Shown here in pieces: positions 27,023-35,390 of a stretch of DNA of 64,000 nt. Source of the stretch: Pleurocapsa sp. FMAR1. Its GTDB lineage: Bacteria; Cyanobacteriota; Cyanobacteriia; Cyanobacteriales; Xenococcaceae. The notes below the pieces were generated by a model. That model ran no database searches. It saw only the letters and a program-made list of their open reading frames with translations, and was not told the DNA's origin. Where the stretch lies: NCBI RefSeq assembly GCF_963665995.1, contig NZ_OY762512.1:2356001-2420000 (forward strand), read 5' to 3'. The translations under genes were made by a program, and so were the position numbers. Within the stretch, counting starts at the first letter, position 1. Every line of letters starts with the position of its first letter.

Positions 27023-28813
27023 ATGTCTCTTCCCATTCGTAACATTGCAATCATTGCCCACGTCGATCATGGTAAAACAACTCTCGTAGACGCATTACTT
27101 AAACAATCGGGAATTTTCCGCGAAGGGGAAGAAGTACCAGATTGTGTCATGGACTCCAATGATCTCGAAAGAGAGCGAGGAATCACGATTTTGTCCAAGA
27201 ATACTGCCGTTAACTATCAAGATACCTTAATTAATATCGTTGACACTCCTGGACACGCTGACTTTGGTGGAGAAGTAGAACGAGTTTTGGGTATGGTTGA
27301 TGGTTGTGTGCTAATCGTTGATGCCAACGAAGGACCAATGCCCCAAACTCGCTTTGTACTTAAAAAAGCCTTAGAAAAAGGCTTACGTCCTATTGTTGTA
27401 GTTAACAAAATTGATCGTCCCCGCGCTCACCCTGATGGTGCGGTAGATAAAGTATTCGATCTATTTGTGGAGTTGGGTGCAGACGATGACCAGTGCGACT
27501 TTACCACTCTTTATGCTTCGGGATTAGAGGGTTATGTCAAAGAAACCCTAGAAGAAGAAGGGGTAAATATGGAGCCTTTATTTGAGGCGATTCTCAATCA
27601 TGTTCCACCACCAGCAGGAGACGTTGAAAAGCCTTTACAGCTACAGGTTACTACTCTTGATTACTCTGACTATTTAGGTCGGATTGTTATTGGAAGAATC
27701 CATAACGGTGTCTTAAAAGCTGGACAACAAGCTGCGCTGATTAAAGAAGACGGCAAGATCGTCAAGTCGAAAATTTCTAAGCTCATGGGCTTTAAAGGAT
27801 TAGCCAGAGTGGAATTAGATGAAGCTAGTGCTGGTAATATTGTCGCGGTGGCGGGTTTTGCTGATGCCAATATCGGCGAGACGATTACGTGTCCTAGTGA
27901 GCCTCAGGCACTGCCTTTGATCAAGGTAGATGAACCAACTCTACAAATGACTTTCTCGGTCAACAATTCACCTTTTGCAGGACAAGAAGGAAATTTTGTA
28001 ACTTCTAGACAAATTCGCGATCGCCTTATGCGAGAATTAGAAACCAATGTAGCTCTGCGTGTAGAAGATGGAGAATCAGCCGAGCAATTTCTCGTATCAG
28101 GTAGAGGTGAACTACATTTAGGTATCTTAATTGAAACTATGCGCCGTGAAGGATATGAGTTTCAGGTATCTCAACCCCAGGTAATCTATCGTGAAGTTAA
28201 CGGCAAGCCTTGTGAGCCTTTTGAATATCTGGTATTAGATGTTCCTGAAGCTGCTGTTGGTAGCTGTATTGAGCGTCTTGGTCAGCGTAAAGGCGAGATG
28301 AAAGATATGCAGAATAGCAGTGGACGTACTCAGCTAGAGTTTGTTATTCCAGCCAGGGGTTTAATTGGTTTCCGTGGAGATTTCGTGCGGATGACTCGTG
28401 GCGAAGGAATTATGAACCATAGTTTCTTAGAGTATCGCAACTTTTCTGGAGAATTAGAAACTCGCTTCAATGGCGTGATTATTGCTTTTGAAGAAGGCGT
28501 GGCAACATTTTACGCGCTTAAAAACGCTGAAGATCGAGGAGTATTCTTTATCACTCCTGGTACTAAAGTGTACAAGGGCATGATTGTTGGTGAACATAAT
28601 CGTTCTCAAGATTTAGACCTCAATGTCTGTAAAGCCAAGCAGCTAACTAACCACCGTGCAGCTGGCGGAGACGAACTGGTTCAACTTCAATCACCTACAG
28701 AAATGAGTCTAGAACGGGCATTAGAATATATTGGTTCTGATGAGCTTGTAGAAGTAACTCCTGAATCTATTCGTCTGCGTAAGCTGAGAACTAAGAAGCT
28801 AGCAAATAGGTAA
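27023..28813 (+). CDS. typA: Translational GTPase TypA/BipA
   Basis: 596 residues, full family length. The EF-G-like G domain has [20 protein letters not shown] (P-loop near 11-24), [19 protein letters not shown] and NKIDRP. Domains II and III follow, and the C-terminal part carries the BipA-specific segment [19 protein letters not shown] near 454-472. TypA binds the ribosome and affects its assembly and stress responses. It is divergent from lspA with an 87-base gap and has its own terminator. Confidence 0.97.
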   Translation: MSLPIRNIAIIAHVDHGKTTLVDALLKQSGIFREGEEVPDCVMDSNDLERERGITILSKNTAVNYQDTLINIVDTPGHADFGGEVERVLGMVDGCVLIVDANEGPMPQTRFVLKKALEKGLRPIVVVNKIDRPRAHPDGAVDKVFDLFVELGADDDQCDFTTLYASGLEGYVKETLEEEGVNMEPLFEAILNHVPPPAGDVEKPLQLQVTTLDYSDYLGRIVIGRIHNGVLKAGQQAALIKEDGKIVKSKISKLMGFKGLARVELDEASAGNIVAVAGFADANIGETITCPSEPQALPLIKVDEPTLQMTFSVNNSPFAGQEGNFVTSRQIRDRLMRELETNVALRVEDGESAEQFLVSGRGELHLGILIETMRREGYEFQVSQPQVIYREVNGKPCEPFEYLVLDVPEAAVGSCIERLGQRKGEMKDMQNSSGRTQLEFVIPARGLIGFRGDFVRMTRGEGIMNHSFLEYRNFSGELETRFNGVIIAFEEGVATFYALKNAEDRGVFFITPGTKVYKGMIVGEHNRSQDLDLNVCKAKQLTNHRAAGGDELVQLQSPTEMSLERALEYIGSDELVEVTPESIRLRKLRTKKLANR

Positions 28814-28901
28814 AATTGTCAATAGTTGCTAGCTAATTGAAATTTAGCTAGTAAACCTGAAAACAGTTTTCAACAAATCAAGTCTAAATATTTAATTGAG
28901 A

Positions 28902-28928
28902 AGGTAGCAAAATAAGCTGCCTTTTTTT
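28902..28928 (+). terminator. Rho-independent terminator after typA
   Basis: Stem AAGGTAGC / GCTGCCTT (one G-T pair) around loop AAAATAA, followed by a T run, 89 bases after the typA stop. Confidence 0.75.
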
Positions 28929-28992
28929 GTGGAAACCGAGTATAAAATTTCCATCACTAATATAAAACTACAGTTTTCTATCTGGACAGGGT

Positions 28993-29835
28993 TTAATTCA
29001 AATCTAGCTGATAAATTTCTCGTCGCGATAGAGAGGTTAGCTTTGCCAGATGACGACTAGCTTGCGATCGCGTCATTCCCTGATCTAATAGCTGCTGCAA
29101 TTCCAATTTTAGTTCAGCTTCTGAGATGATTAAATTAGTTTCGGCTGTACCTTTTAAGACTAAAGTATATTCTCCTTTTGGTTGACGTTCTTTTGTGTAT
29201 AAAGCGATCGCTTCGCCAATACTTCCTCGCCAAAACTCCTCGTGTATTTTGGTTAATTCCCGTGCTAAGACAATTTCTCTATCTACTCCTACTGTCCTGG
29301 CTAAGTCGGTTAAAGTTTTAAGAATACGGTGAGGTGCTTCGTAAAAAACTATAGTGCGTGTTTCGCAGCGTAATAATTCTAATCGAGAAATACGCTCTGT
29401 TTCTTTTTGCGGTAAAAAGCCCTCAAAAACAAATTTATCTGTGGGTAAACCCGATGCAGCCAAAGCACTGACAACTGCTGTGCCTCCAGGAATGGGAATT
29501 ACTCTAATTTTTTGTGCGATCGCAACTTGCACTAATTGAACTCCAGGATCGGAAATACTCGGCATTCCTGCATCTGTAACTAAAGCAATACTTTCTCCTT
29601 CCTGAAGCCGAGCGATTAATTCTTGGATGCGAGAGTTATGATTATGTTCGTTGTAGCTCAGTTGAGGTGTCTTGATCTGTAGGTGTTGTAATAATTTGCC
29701 AGTGCGGCGTGTATCTTCTGCTGCAATTAAATCAACTTCTGTCAGTGTGCGAATTGCTCGCAGGGTAATATCTTCTAAGTTGCCAATGGGAGTTCCCACC
29801 AAATAGAGCTTGCCCAATTCTAAATTATTTACCAT
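28993..29835 (-). CDS. rsmI: 16S rRNA 2'-O-ribose C1402 methyltransferase RsmI
   Basis: 280 residues of the tetrapyrrole-methylase fold: LYLVGTPIGNLEDITLRAI near 9-27, AAEDTRRTGKLLQHL, the SAM-binding SIALVTDAGMPSISDPG and the VVSALAASGLPTDKF region. A short C-terminal helical domain (ELQQLLDQGMTRSQASRHLA) recognises RNA in the family. It is convergent with typA. Confidence in family is high; the exact target base follows from orthology to E. coli RsmI. Confidence 0.95.
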   Translation of the reverse strand: MVNNLELGKLYLVGTPIGNLEDITLRAIRTLTEVDLIAAEDTRRTGKLLQHLQIKTPQLSYNEHNHNSRIQELIARLQEGESIALVTDAGMPSISDPGVQLVQVAIAQKIRVIPIPGGTAVVSALAASGLPTDKFVFEGFLPQKETERISRLELLRCETRTIVFYEAPHRILKTLTDLARTVGVDREIVLARELTKIHEEFWRGSIGEAIALYTKERQPKGEYTLVLKGTAETNLIISEAELKLELQQLLDQGMTRSQASRHLAKLTSLSRREIYQLDLN

Positions 29836-30012
29836 CTTAAATTTATGGGTATTTACTGATGATACTAGGATTGGCTATATTCCCTTTGCGTAGAGTAGTC
29901 ATCAAATATGTTAAAAATAATCGGTAATGAATAAGCAATCCCAGATTTTGCATGATCCTAAAAACGGCAATTAAAGTAATTAAATAATATTTTTCCAAAA
30001 GCCAGCCAATTA

Positions 30013-31032
30013 ATGACTCAATTAAACATATTTAATGAACCCATATCTACACCAGAATCTAAGCAAAGGATAAATGTTATCTCTTTATTTTCAGGTTGTG
30101 GTGGTATGGATTTGGGGTTTCATCAAGCTGGATTCAAGATTCTCTGGGCAAACGACATCGATAAAAAAGCTTGTGAGACATACGAGAAAAACATAGGTAA
30201 ACACATTGTTCATGGAGATATACAAAAACTTGATTATTTTACAATACCTGATGCAGATTTAATTTTAGGAGGTTTTCCCTGCCAAGATTTTTCAATGATT
30301 TGGAAACGTGGTGGAATCACAACCCAACGAGGTAATCTATATCGAAACTTTGTAGATATTGTTGCTTTGAAAGAACCACTGATGTTTATAGCAGAAAATG
30401 TTAAAGGTTTGATGACTGCTAATAAGGGTAAAGCTATTAAACAAATTATTGAAGACTTTTCTTCTACAGGTAAGTATGGCTACACAACTACACCCACAAG
30501 CGTGAACTTTGCTGATTATGGAACACCTCAGCTTAGAAAGCGAGTTTTAATTATTGGTGTTAGGAAAGACATAAAACACACTCTTGAAATTCCCCAACAA
30601 ACTCATACCCTTGATAACTATGTTTCGTCCTCAGAAGCACTTTATGGCGTTGAAAAAGTCGAGCATAATAATAAGCATCAAAACATTCAGCCTAGCACTG
30701 TTGAGAAGCTAAAGCTTATCCCAGCAGGCGGTAACTTTACAGATATTCCCAAAGATTCACCTCACTATGTAAAGGGCATGATATCTCATGTTTATCGACG
30801 CTTACATCCAGATAAACCTTCTACAACTATCATTGCTGCTGGTGGAGGAGGTACTTGGGGCTACCACTATTCTGAGCCTAGACCATTGACTAATCGTGAG
30901 AGGGCAAGGCTTTTTGGCTATCCCGATGATTTTATTTTTGAGGGGACAATTACTGAGGTAAGAAGACAAATTGGCAATTCAGTTCCCCTGTTGGCATATT
31001 ACCTTTTGCACAAGCTATCAAGCCTTATTTAG
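30013..31032 (+). CDS. DNA (cytosine-5-)-methyltransferase
   Basis: 339 residues with all main C5-methylase motifs in order: I (LFSGCGGMDLGFHQAGF near 25-41), IV with the catalytic cysteine (LGGFPCQDFS near 89), VI (AENVKGL), VIII (PQLRKRV) and X (RRQIGNSVPLLAYYLL near the end). The target-recognition region between about 200 and 270 is short. The next small frame, 19 bases downstream, looks like the stump of a restriction endonuclease, so this was probably the modification half of a type II system. Lone methylases are common in cyanobacteria and may have a regulatory role. The specificity cannot be read from sequence. Confidence 0.93.
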   Translation: MTQLNIFNEPISTPESKQRINVISLFSGCGGMDLGFHQAGFKILWANDIDKKACETYEKNIGKHIVHGDIQKLDYFTIPDADLILGGFPCQDFSMIWKRGGITTQRGNLYRNFVDIVALKEPLMFIAENVKGLMTANKGKAIKQIIEDFSSTGKYGYTTTPTSVNFADYGTPQLRKRVLIIGVRKDIKHTLEIPQQTHTLDNYVSSSEALYGVEKVEHNNKHQNIQPSTVEKLKLIPAGGNFTDIPKDSPHYVKGMISHVYRRLHPDKPSTTIIAAGGGGTWGYHYSEPRPLTNRERARLFGYPDDFIFEGTITEVRRQIGNSVPLLAYYLLHKLSSLI

Positions 31033-31051
31033 AGAAGGTTAAGGCAGAATT

Positions 31052-31255
31052 ATGTTTACTAATTTAGCGGCATCTGGTGGTAATTTTTATAATGTACTCG
31101 ATATAGAATTTAGAGAAGCTACAAACGTTACTATAGCTTCTGGCTATACATCGCTCGATATCATTAATACTTACACTTCAGATTTTATCAGAATTGCCAA
31201 TTCTGAGCTTGTTTTTTATAAAATAGAAAACGGCAAATATTACCTAGAGTTTTAG
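31052..31255 (+). pseudogene. Truncated restriction-endonuclease-like remnant next to the methyltransferase
   Basis: 67 residues. The N-terminal part MFTNLAASGGNFYNVLDI and ATNVTIASGYTSLDII resembles the start of NgoFVII-type (phospholipase D-fold) restriction endonucleases, where an IASGY strand follows the first helix. The HxK catalytic motifs are absent; after about residue 48 the sequence jumps to a short end SELVFYKIENGKYYLEF. An internal deletion joining the first and last pieces is the simplest reading. Similarity is judged by eye only. A genuine small protein is the alternative. Confidence 0.4.
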
Positions 31256-31451
31256 CTGATTTAAGGATATTTGCGACTGCTTGAGATACCCGTGCCACAG
31301 ATAAACCCGACACAATTTCCACAGTAGTTACAATCCATAGATAAATCACTAGAGCTTGTTTGAGGGAGCGTCGAAAACCTGAGATAATAATCAGCGAGTA
31401 TTAAGATATAAGAACCAAAGTTCTAGTAAAATCTTGCCAACTTAGATAAAT

Positions 31452-32312
31452 ATGTTATTTGCTTTTCAGTTTCAATCTCCTGGTCCGATTATTTTTGAAG
31501 TTGGACCAATTGTGATTCGTTGGTATGGCTTATTAATTGCTTCAGCGGTTTTAATTGGCGTTAGTTTGTCACAATATTTAGCCAAACGTCGTGGGGTAAA
31601 TCCAGATGCCCTAGCCGATTTGGCTATCTGGCTGGTTATTGGAGCTATCCCCTGCGCCAGAATTTATTATGTTTTATTTGAATGGCAAGAATATGCTCAA
31701 CGCCCTGAAGATATTATCGCCATTTGGAAAGGCGGTATTGCGATTCATGGAGCTATAATCGGTGGTACAATAGCTACAATTCTTTTTGCTCGATTAAATC
31801 GTATTTCTTTTTGGCAACTAGCAGACTTGATTGCACCATCTTTGATCTTAGGTCAGGCGATCGGACGGTGGGGTAATTTTTTCAATTCCGAAGCCTTTGG
31901 TAAACCTACAAATTTACCTTGGAAGCTTTATATTGCACCTCCCTATCGTCCTGTGGAGTTTTTTGATTCTGCATACTTTCATCCCACTTTTTTGTACGAA
32001 TCTCTGTGGGATATTGGCGTTTTTATTCTTCTGCTGTCATTATTTTTCTGGGGACTTAAAAACTATAATCGTCTCAAAACTGGTACTTTAGCAGCAGTAT
32101 ATTTGATTAGCTATAGCCTAGGACGAGTTTGGATCGAATGGTTGCGTACTGACAGCTTAATGCTGGGTCCGTTCAAAATTGCTCAGTTAGTTAGCCTAAG
32201 CGCGATCGCTTTAGGATTATTGATTCTTGCCTGGCTCTATTGGTTTAAACGTCCTTTACCTGATGTGGTATCTCCTAGAAGGCAGCACAAAAAAGCGATT
32301 AATGATCGCTAA
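31452..32312 (+). CDS. lgt: Prolipoprotein diacylglyceryl transferase
   Basis: 286 residues with about seven transmembrane helices. The Lgt signature reads [15 protein letters not shown] near 140-154, and [15 protein letters not shown] near 21-35 is the typical first helix. It transfers a diacylglyceryl group from phosphatidylglycerol to the cysteine of prolipoproteins in the inner membrane, the step before LspA. The C-terminus ends in a basic tail ([11 protein letters not shown]). Followed 37 bases later by cobM in the same direction. Confidence 0.96.
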   Translation: MLFAFQFQSPGPIIFEVGPIVIRWYGLLIASAVLIGVSLSQYLAKRRGVNPDALADLAIWLVIGAIPCARIYYVLFEWQEYAQRPEDIIAIWKGGIAIHGAIIGGTIATILFARLNRISFWQLADLIAPSLILGQAIGRWGNFFNSEAFGKPTNLPWKLYIAPPYRPVEFFDSAYFHPTFLYESLWDIGVFILLLSLFFWGLKNYNRLKTGTLAAVYLISYSLGRVWIEWLRTDSLMLGPFKIAQLVSLSAIALGLLILAWLYWFKRPLPDVVSPRRQHKKAINDR

Positions 32313-32349
32313 TTAGTAGTTGGTAATCAATCTTTACATATTAAATTGA

Positions 32350-33147
32350 ATGACATTAACTAAATCTCTCCTCAAGCCTGCGGTTTATATTATTGGTGCA
32401 GGGCCTGGAGATCCAGAATTATTAACTTTAAAAGCTTATAGAATTCTGGCTCAAGCAGACGTAATTCTCTATGCTGATTCCCTTGTGCCTAAGCAAATAT
32501 TGCAGGATGTTCGTGCTGATGCAGAATTAATACCTACAGGAAATAAAATCCTAGAACAAATAATCCCCCTAGCCATTGAACGAGTTAGGCAAGGTAAAGC
32601 AGTTGTTCGTCTACATTCTGGAGATCTTACCTTATATAGTGCGATCGGCGAACAAATGCAGGCTTTCACCGAAGCAGAGATTCCTTTTGAACTTATTCCT
32701 GGCATTAGTGCTTTTCAGGCTGCGGCTGCCAAACTTAGTACTGAATTAACTATTCCTGAACTAGTTCAAACAATTATCTTGACCAGAATTAGCGGCGAGG
32801 CTTCGTCTGTGCCTGAAGCAGAGGAACTAAGTTCTTTAGCTGCACATAAGGCTAGTTTATGTCTTTATCTAGCTGCCCGTCATATAGAAAAGGCGCAAGC
32901 CAAGCTATTGAAACATTATCCTCAAGATACTCCTGTGGCAGTTTGTTACCGAGTTGGTTGGCAAGATGAACAGATTTGGGTGGTTCCTTTAACAGAGATG
33001 GCTGCGGTTACTCGTAAAAACAATCTTATTAGGACTACTCTGTATTTAATAAGTCCTGCTTTGCAACCAGTCGTAACTACTCGTTCTCGCCTATATCATC
33101 CTGAACATTCTCATCTATTTCGTCCAGCAGGTAAATTTTGTTTGTAG
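32350..33147 (+). CDS. cobM: Precorrin-4 C11-methyltransferase
   Basis: 265 residues. The sequence VYIIGAGPGDPELLTLKAYR near 12-31, YADSLVP, RLHSGDLTLYSAIGEQ and ELIPGISAFQAAAAKLSTEL are the hallmarks of the CobM/CbiF branch of tetrapyrrole methylases. It methylates C11 of the corrin ring in cobalamin or pseudocobalamin synthesis in the cytoplasm. It follows lgt closely and may share its transcript, although the functions are unrelated. No other cob genes are in the window. Confidence 0.95.
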   Translation: MTLTKSLLKPAVYIIGAGPGDPELLTLKAYRILAQADVILYADSLVPKQILQDVRADAELIPTGNKILEQIIPLAIERVRQGKAVVRLHSGDLTLYSAIGEQMQAFTEAEIPFELIPGISAFQAAAAKLSTELTIPELVQTIILTRISGEASSVPEAEELSSLAAHKASLCLYLAARHIEKAQAKLLKHYPQDTPVAVCYRVGWQDEQIWVVPLTEMAAVTRKNNLIRTTLYLISPALQPVVTTRSRLYHPEHSHLFRPAGKFCL

Positions 33148-33297
33148 AATTAAGCTAATTGCGTATTATGTCAAATATAAAGGTGTCATACTAGGAAACT
33201 TTGGTGATATTTAAGAGCTTTATTATCGTTTCACCTGTAAACTAACTTGGCAGTATGACACTTTGAAAACATTAGTAAAGTTAGGAAATTATCTCAG

Positions 33298-34551
33298 ATG
33301 GCAAACACGGAACATTTGGCATTAATCAAAGAAGATGTATCAGTATGGAATAACTGGTATAAGAAAAATAAAAAGGTAGTTCCAGACTTATCTAATGCCA
33401 ATCTTAGTAATATTAACTTGAGCGGTATTAACCTGCACAAGGCAGATTTAAGATCTGCCAATCTTGGTAATACAGATCTGAGTAAGGCTCAACTAGAAAA
33501 TGCCAACTTGGAAGGAGCAAATCTTTTAAAAGCAAATTTACAAGATGCTAATTTAAAAGGAGCAAGTCTTGACTTTGTAATTTTTTCTCAAGCCAGAATA
33601 AATTCTAAAACTATAATTGCCGATAAAAACCGTTGTGTTTACAATATCGTCAACAATACAGCAGAGAATAAAAACTTTACAGGTGCTGATTTAAGCAATT
33701 CTAATTTATTTCGTGCTGATTTAAATAACGCCGATCTTAGCAATGCTAAATTAGTTAACGCTAATTTGAATAGTGCCAATCTTAGTAATGCTTATCTTTA
33801 TCGAGCAGATTTGACTAAAGCCAATTTGCAAAATGCCGATTTAAAAAATGCTTATTTAAGTCAAGCTAACTTAACTAATGCTAATCTAGCTAAAGCATCA
33901 TGTGATGGTACATATTTAAAAGATGCAGAACTAAAGTTTGCTAATTTAAAGACAACCAAACTTAGTCAAAAAACTATGGTTGATTCCAAATGGTATTCAG
34001 TTTGGGAAATAGTTAATCGGGGTGCAGTTGGCAGGAATTTGAGCGGTATGGATCTTAGTCAGGCAAATCTGCAAGGAGCTAACTTCGAGAAAGCTAATTT
34101 AAGCAATGCCAACTTAAGTGAGGCGATTTTAAATAACAGCAACTTAACTGATGCTAATTTGACTAATACTAATCTTACAGGGGCAGATATTCATGGTGTT
34201 GACCTAGATAAAGTTAATCTGCAAAAAACAAAATTAAAGTCAGCAGTTGGTAGTCACGATAATCATTTACCTGTTACTAAAAGTTTCGACCAGTCTAATG
34301 TAATGGTTAAGGAAAAACCTATAGCTGAAACTAAAACTCTAAATCAGCCTATAGCAAAATCTAATACGACTGAGCAGGTTTCTACTACAAACAGTCAGAA
34401 ACAAAGTAAAAATAAAAGCATCATCAGCATCTTGTCATTAGCAGTTATTGCCACTTTTGGAATTGGCAGCTACTTCTTTTTACAGCAAAACCATAGTTTT
34501 TCTGGGCAAACTTGGCAACAAAAGCTAGAACAATTAATTCCTGCAAAATGA
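33298..34551 (+). CDS. Pentapeptide-repeat protein with C-terminal membrane anchor
   Basis: 417 residues. Two blocks of A(D/N)LxX pentapeptides (about residues 28-95 and 125-225, then 240-315) should fold as right-handed quadrilateral beta-helices. The two blocks are separated by similar inserts (INSKTIIADKNRCVYNIVNN and SQKTMVDSKWYSVWEIVNRG), which look like an internal duplication. A Thr/Gln/Lys-rich linker follows and one transmembrane helix sits near 375-398 (IISILSLAVIATFGIGSYFF), so the helix bundle probably sits on the cytoplasmic side. Such proteins are abundant in cyanobacteria; function unknown. Confidence 0.88.
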   Translation: MANTEHLALIKEDVSVWNNWYKKNKKVVPDLSNANLSNINLSGINLHKADLRSANLGNTDLSKAQLENANLEGANLLKANLQDANLKGASLDFVIFSQARINSKTIIADKNRCVYNIVNNTAENKNFTGADLSNSNLFRADLNNADLSNAKLVNANLNSANLSNAYLYRADLTKANLQNADLKNAYLSQANLTNANLAKASCDGTYLKDAELKFANLKTTKLSQKTMVDSKWYSVWEIVNRGAVGRNLSGMDLSQANLQGANFEKANLSNANLSEAILNNSNLTDANLTNTNLTGADIHGVDLDKVNLQKTKLKSAVGSHDNHLPVTKSFDQSNVMVKEKPIAETKTLNQPIAKSNTTEQVSTTNSQKQSKNKSIISILSLAVIATFGIGSYFFLQQNHSFSGQTWQQKLEQLIPAK

Positions 34552-34676
34552 AAATATCTTTTTTTTTCTAGATTTGATATTGCCACAAATTTTTCACTGA
34601 CACGTCCTGAATATAAATATTACCTAAGACAATAAGTTACTTTTCCCTAACAAATTGTTTTAACAAAGGTTAGAAA

Positions 34677-35342
34677 TTATCGAGGAAACTCTAAGCCAAC
34701 ATAGCCCATAATACTATCTCTGCCAGGATTGGCTCCAAATAAGTCTGCATGGGAAATATGATGCCAACGCAACCCTAACATCAGCCTTCTTTCATGCTTG
34801 AGTTTAAAACTTACTCCGCCTCCAGCTTGGGGGGTAAAGTTAAAGCTCGCTCCTTTACTGGGAACATCGCTAGTTGTACCCAAAACTCCCGCACCCCCAT
34901 CAACATAAAGCGACCAATTGGGTTGACGAATAAAATGCCATCGCATCAAAAGGGCTAGATTAAGTCCGAGAGCATTGTTATCTGGTTGATTAAAATAGAT
35001 AGTGTTTAATTCTAGATTGATGCTGTGACCATTAAATAAAAATTTAGATATTCCTGCACCCACCAAGGCAAAGCGACGAGGATCGGATTCTTCATTATCC
35101 AAGGTAGTTGCTGCTGCACCCTGAATATACCAGTGTTTTTGTCCTTTAGTGCCAAAAGTAGCAGGAGAATCGGCTTGAAGCTGTTTAATTGAAGTTGAAT
35201 GTGCCTGGAGCGATTGCGCTGACGCGCAGCCTGCGGATCGCGAAATTAACAAAAACGCCGATAATAGAAGCACTATGCCATGATAGGTGTTGTTTTTATT
35301 TTCTAGAACTGCGGTTTTATGCTTCAAAATTAATGATGACAT
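34677..35342 (-). CDS. PagL-like lipid A acyloxyacyl hydrolase (outer-membrane beta-barrel)
   Basis: 221 residues with a signal peptide (hydrophobic core GIVLLLSAFLLIS near 23-35, possible cleavage after CASA). The mature part alternates strands ending in an aromatic C-terminus (GYVGLEFPR), as in outer-membrane barrels. The active-site region reads RWHHISHADLFGANPGRDS near 195-213: His and Ser of the PagL triad are present, but the residue 12 after Ser is Asp where PagL has Glu. PagL removes a 3-acyl chain from lipid A. The gene is divergent from two glycosyltransferases and lies 6 kb from lpxB. Part of the signal region is encoded by a GC-rich repeat (about 35213-35243). Confidence 0.75.
   Translation of the reverse strand: MSSLILKHKTAVLENKNNTYHGIVLLLSAFLLISRSAGCASAQSLQAHSTSIKQLQADSPATFGTKGQKHWYIQGAAATTLDNEESDPRRFALVGAGISKFLFNGHSINLELNTIYFNQPDNNALGLNLALLMRWHFIRQPNWSLYVDGGAGVLGTTSDVPSKGASFNFTPQAGGGVSFKLKHERRLMLGLRWHHISHADLFGANPGRDSIMGYVGLEFPR
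35213..35243. repeat. GC-rich palindromic repeat inside the PagL-like gene
   Basis: GCGATTGCGC, then GCTGACGCGCAGC, then GCGGATCGCG make a nested imperfect palindrome that stands out from the AT-rich surroundings. It falls in frame and encodes the end of the signal peptide (SRSAGCASAQ). Confidence 0.5.
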
Positions 35343-35390
35343 TATATAACTTTTTAAATAACAGTTTATATTAACTTTTTTTGATGATAA

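Noticed and set aside
32292-32310. Hairpin AGCGATTAATGATCGCT at the lgt end as terminator
   Set aside because: Short stem, within the coding sequence, and no T run follows; cobM begins 37 bases later.
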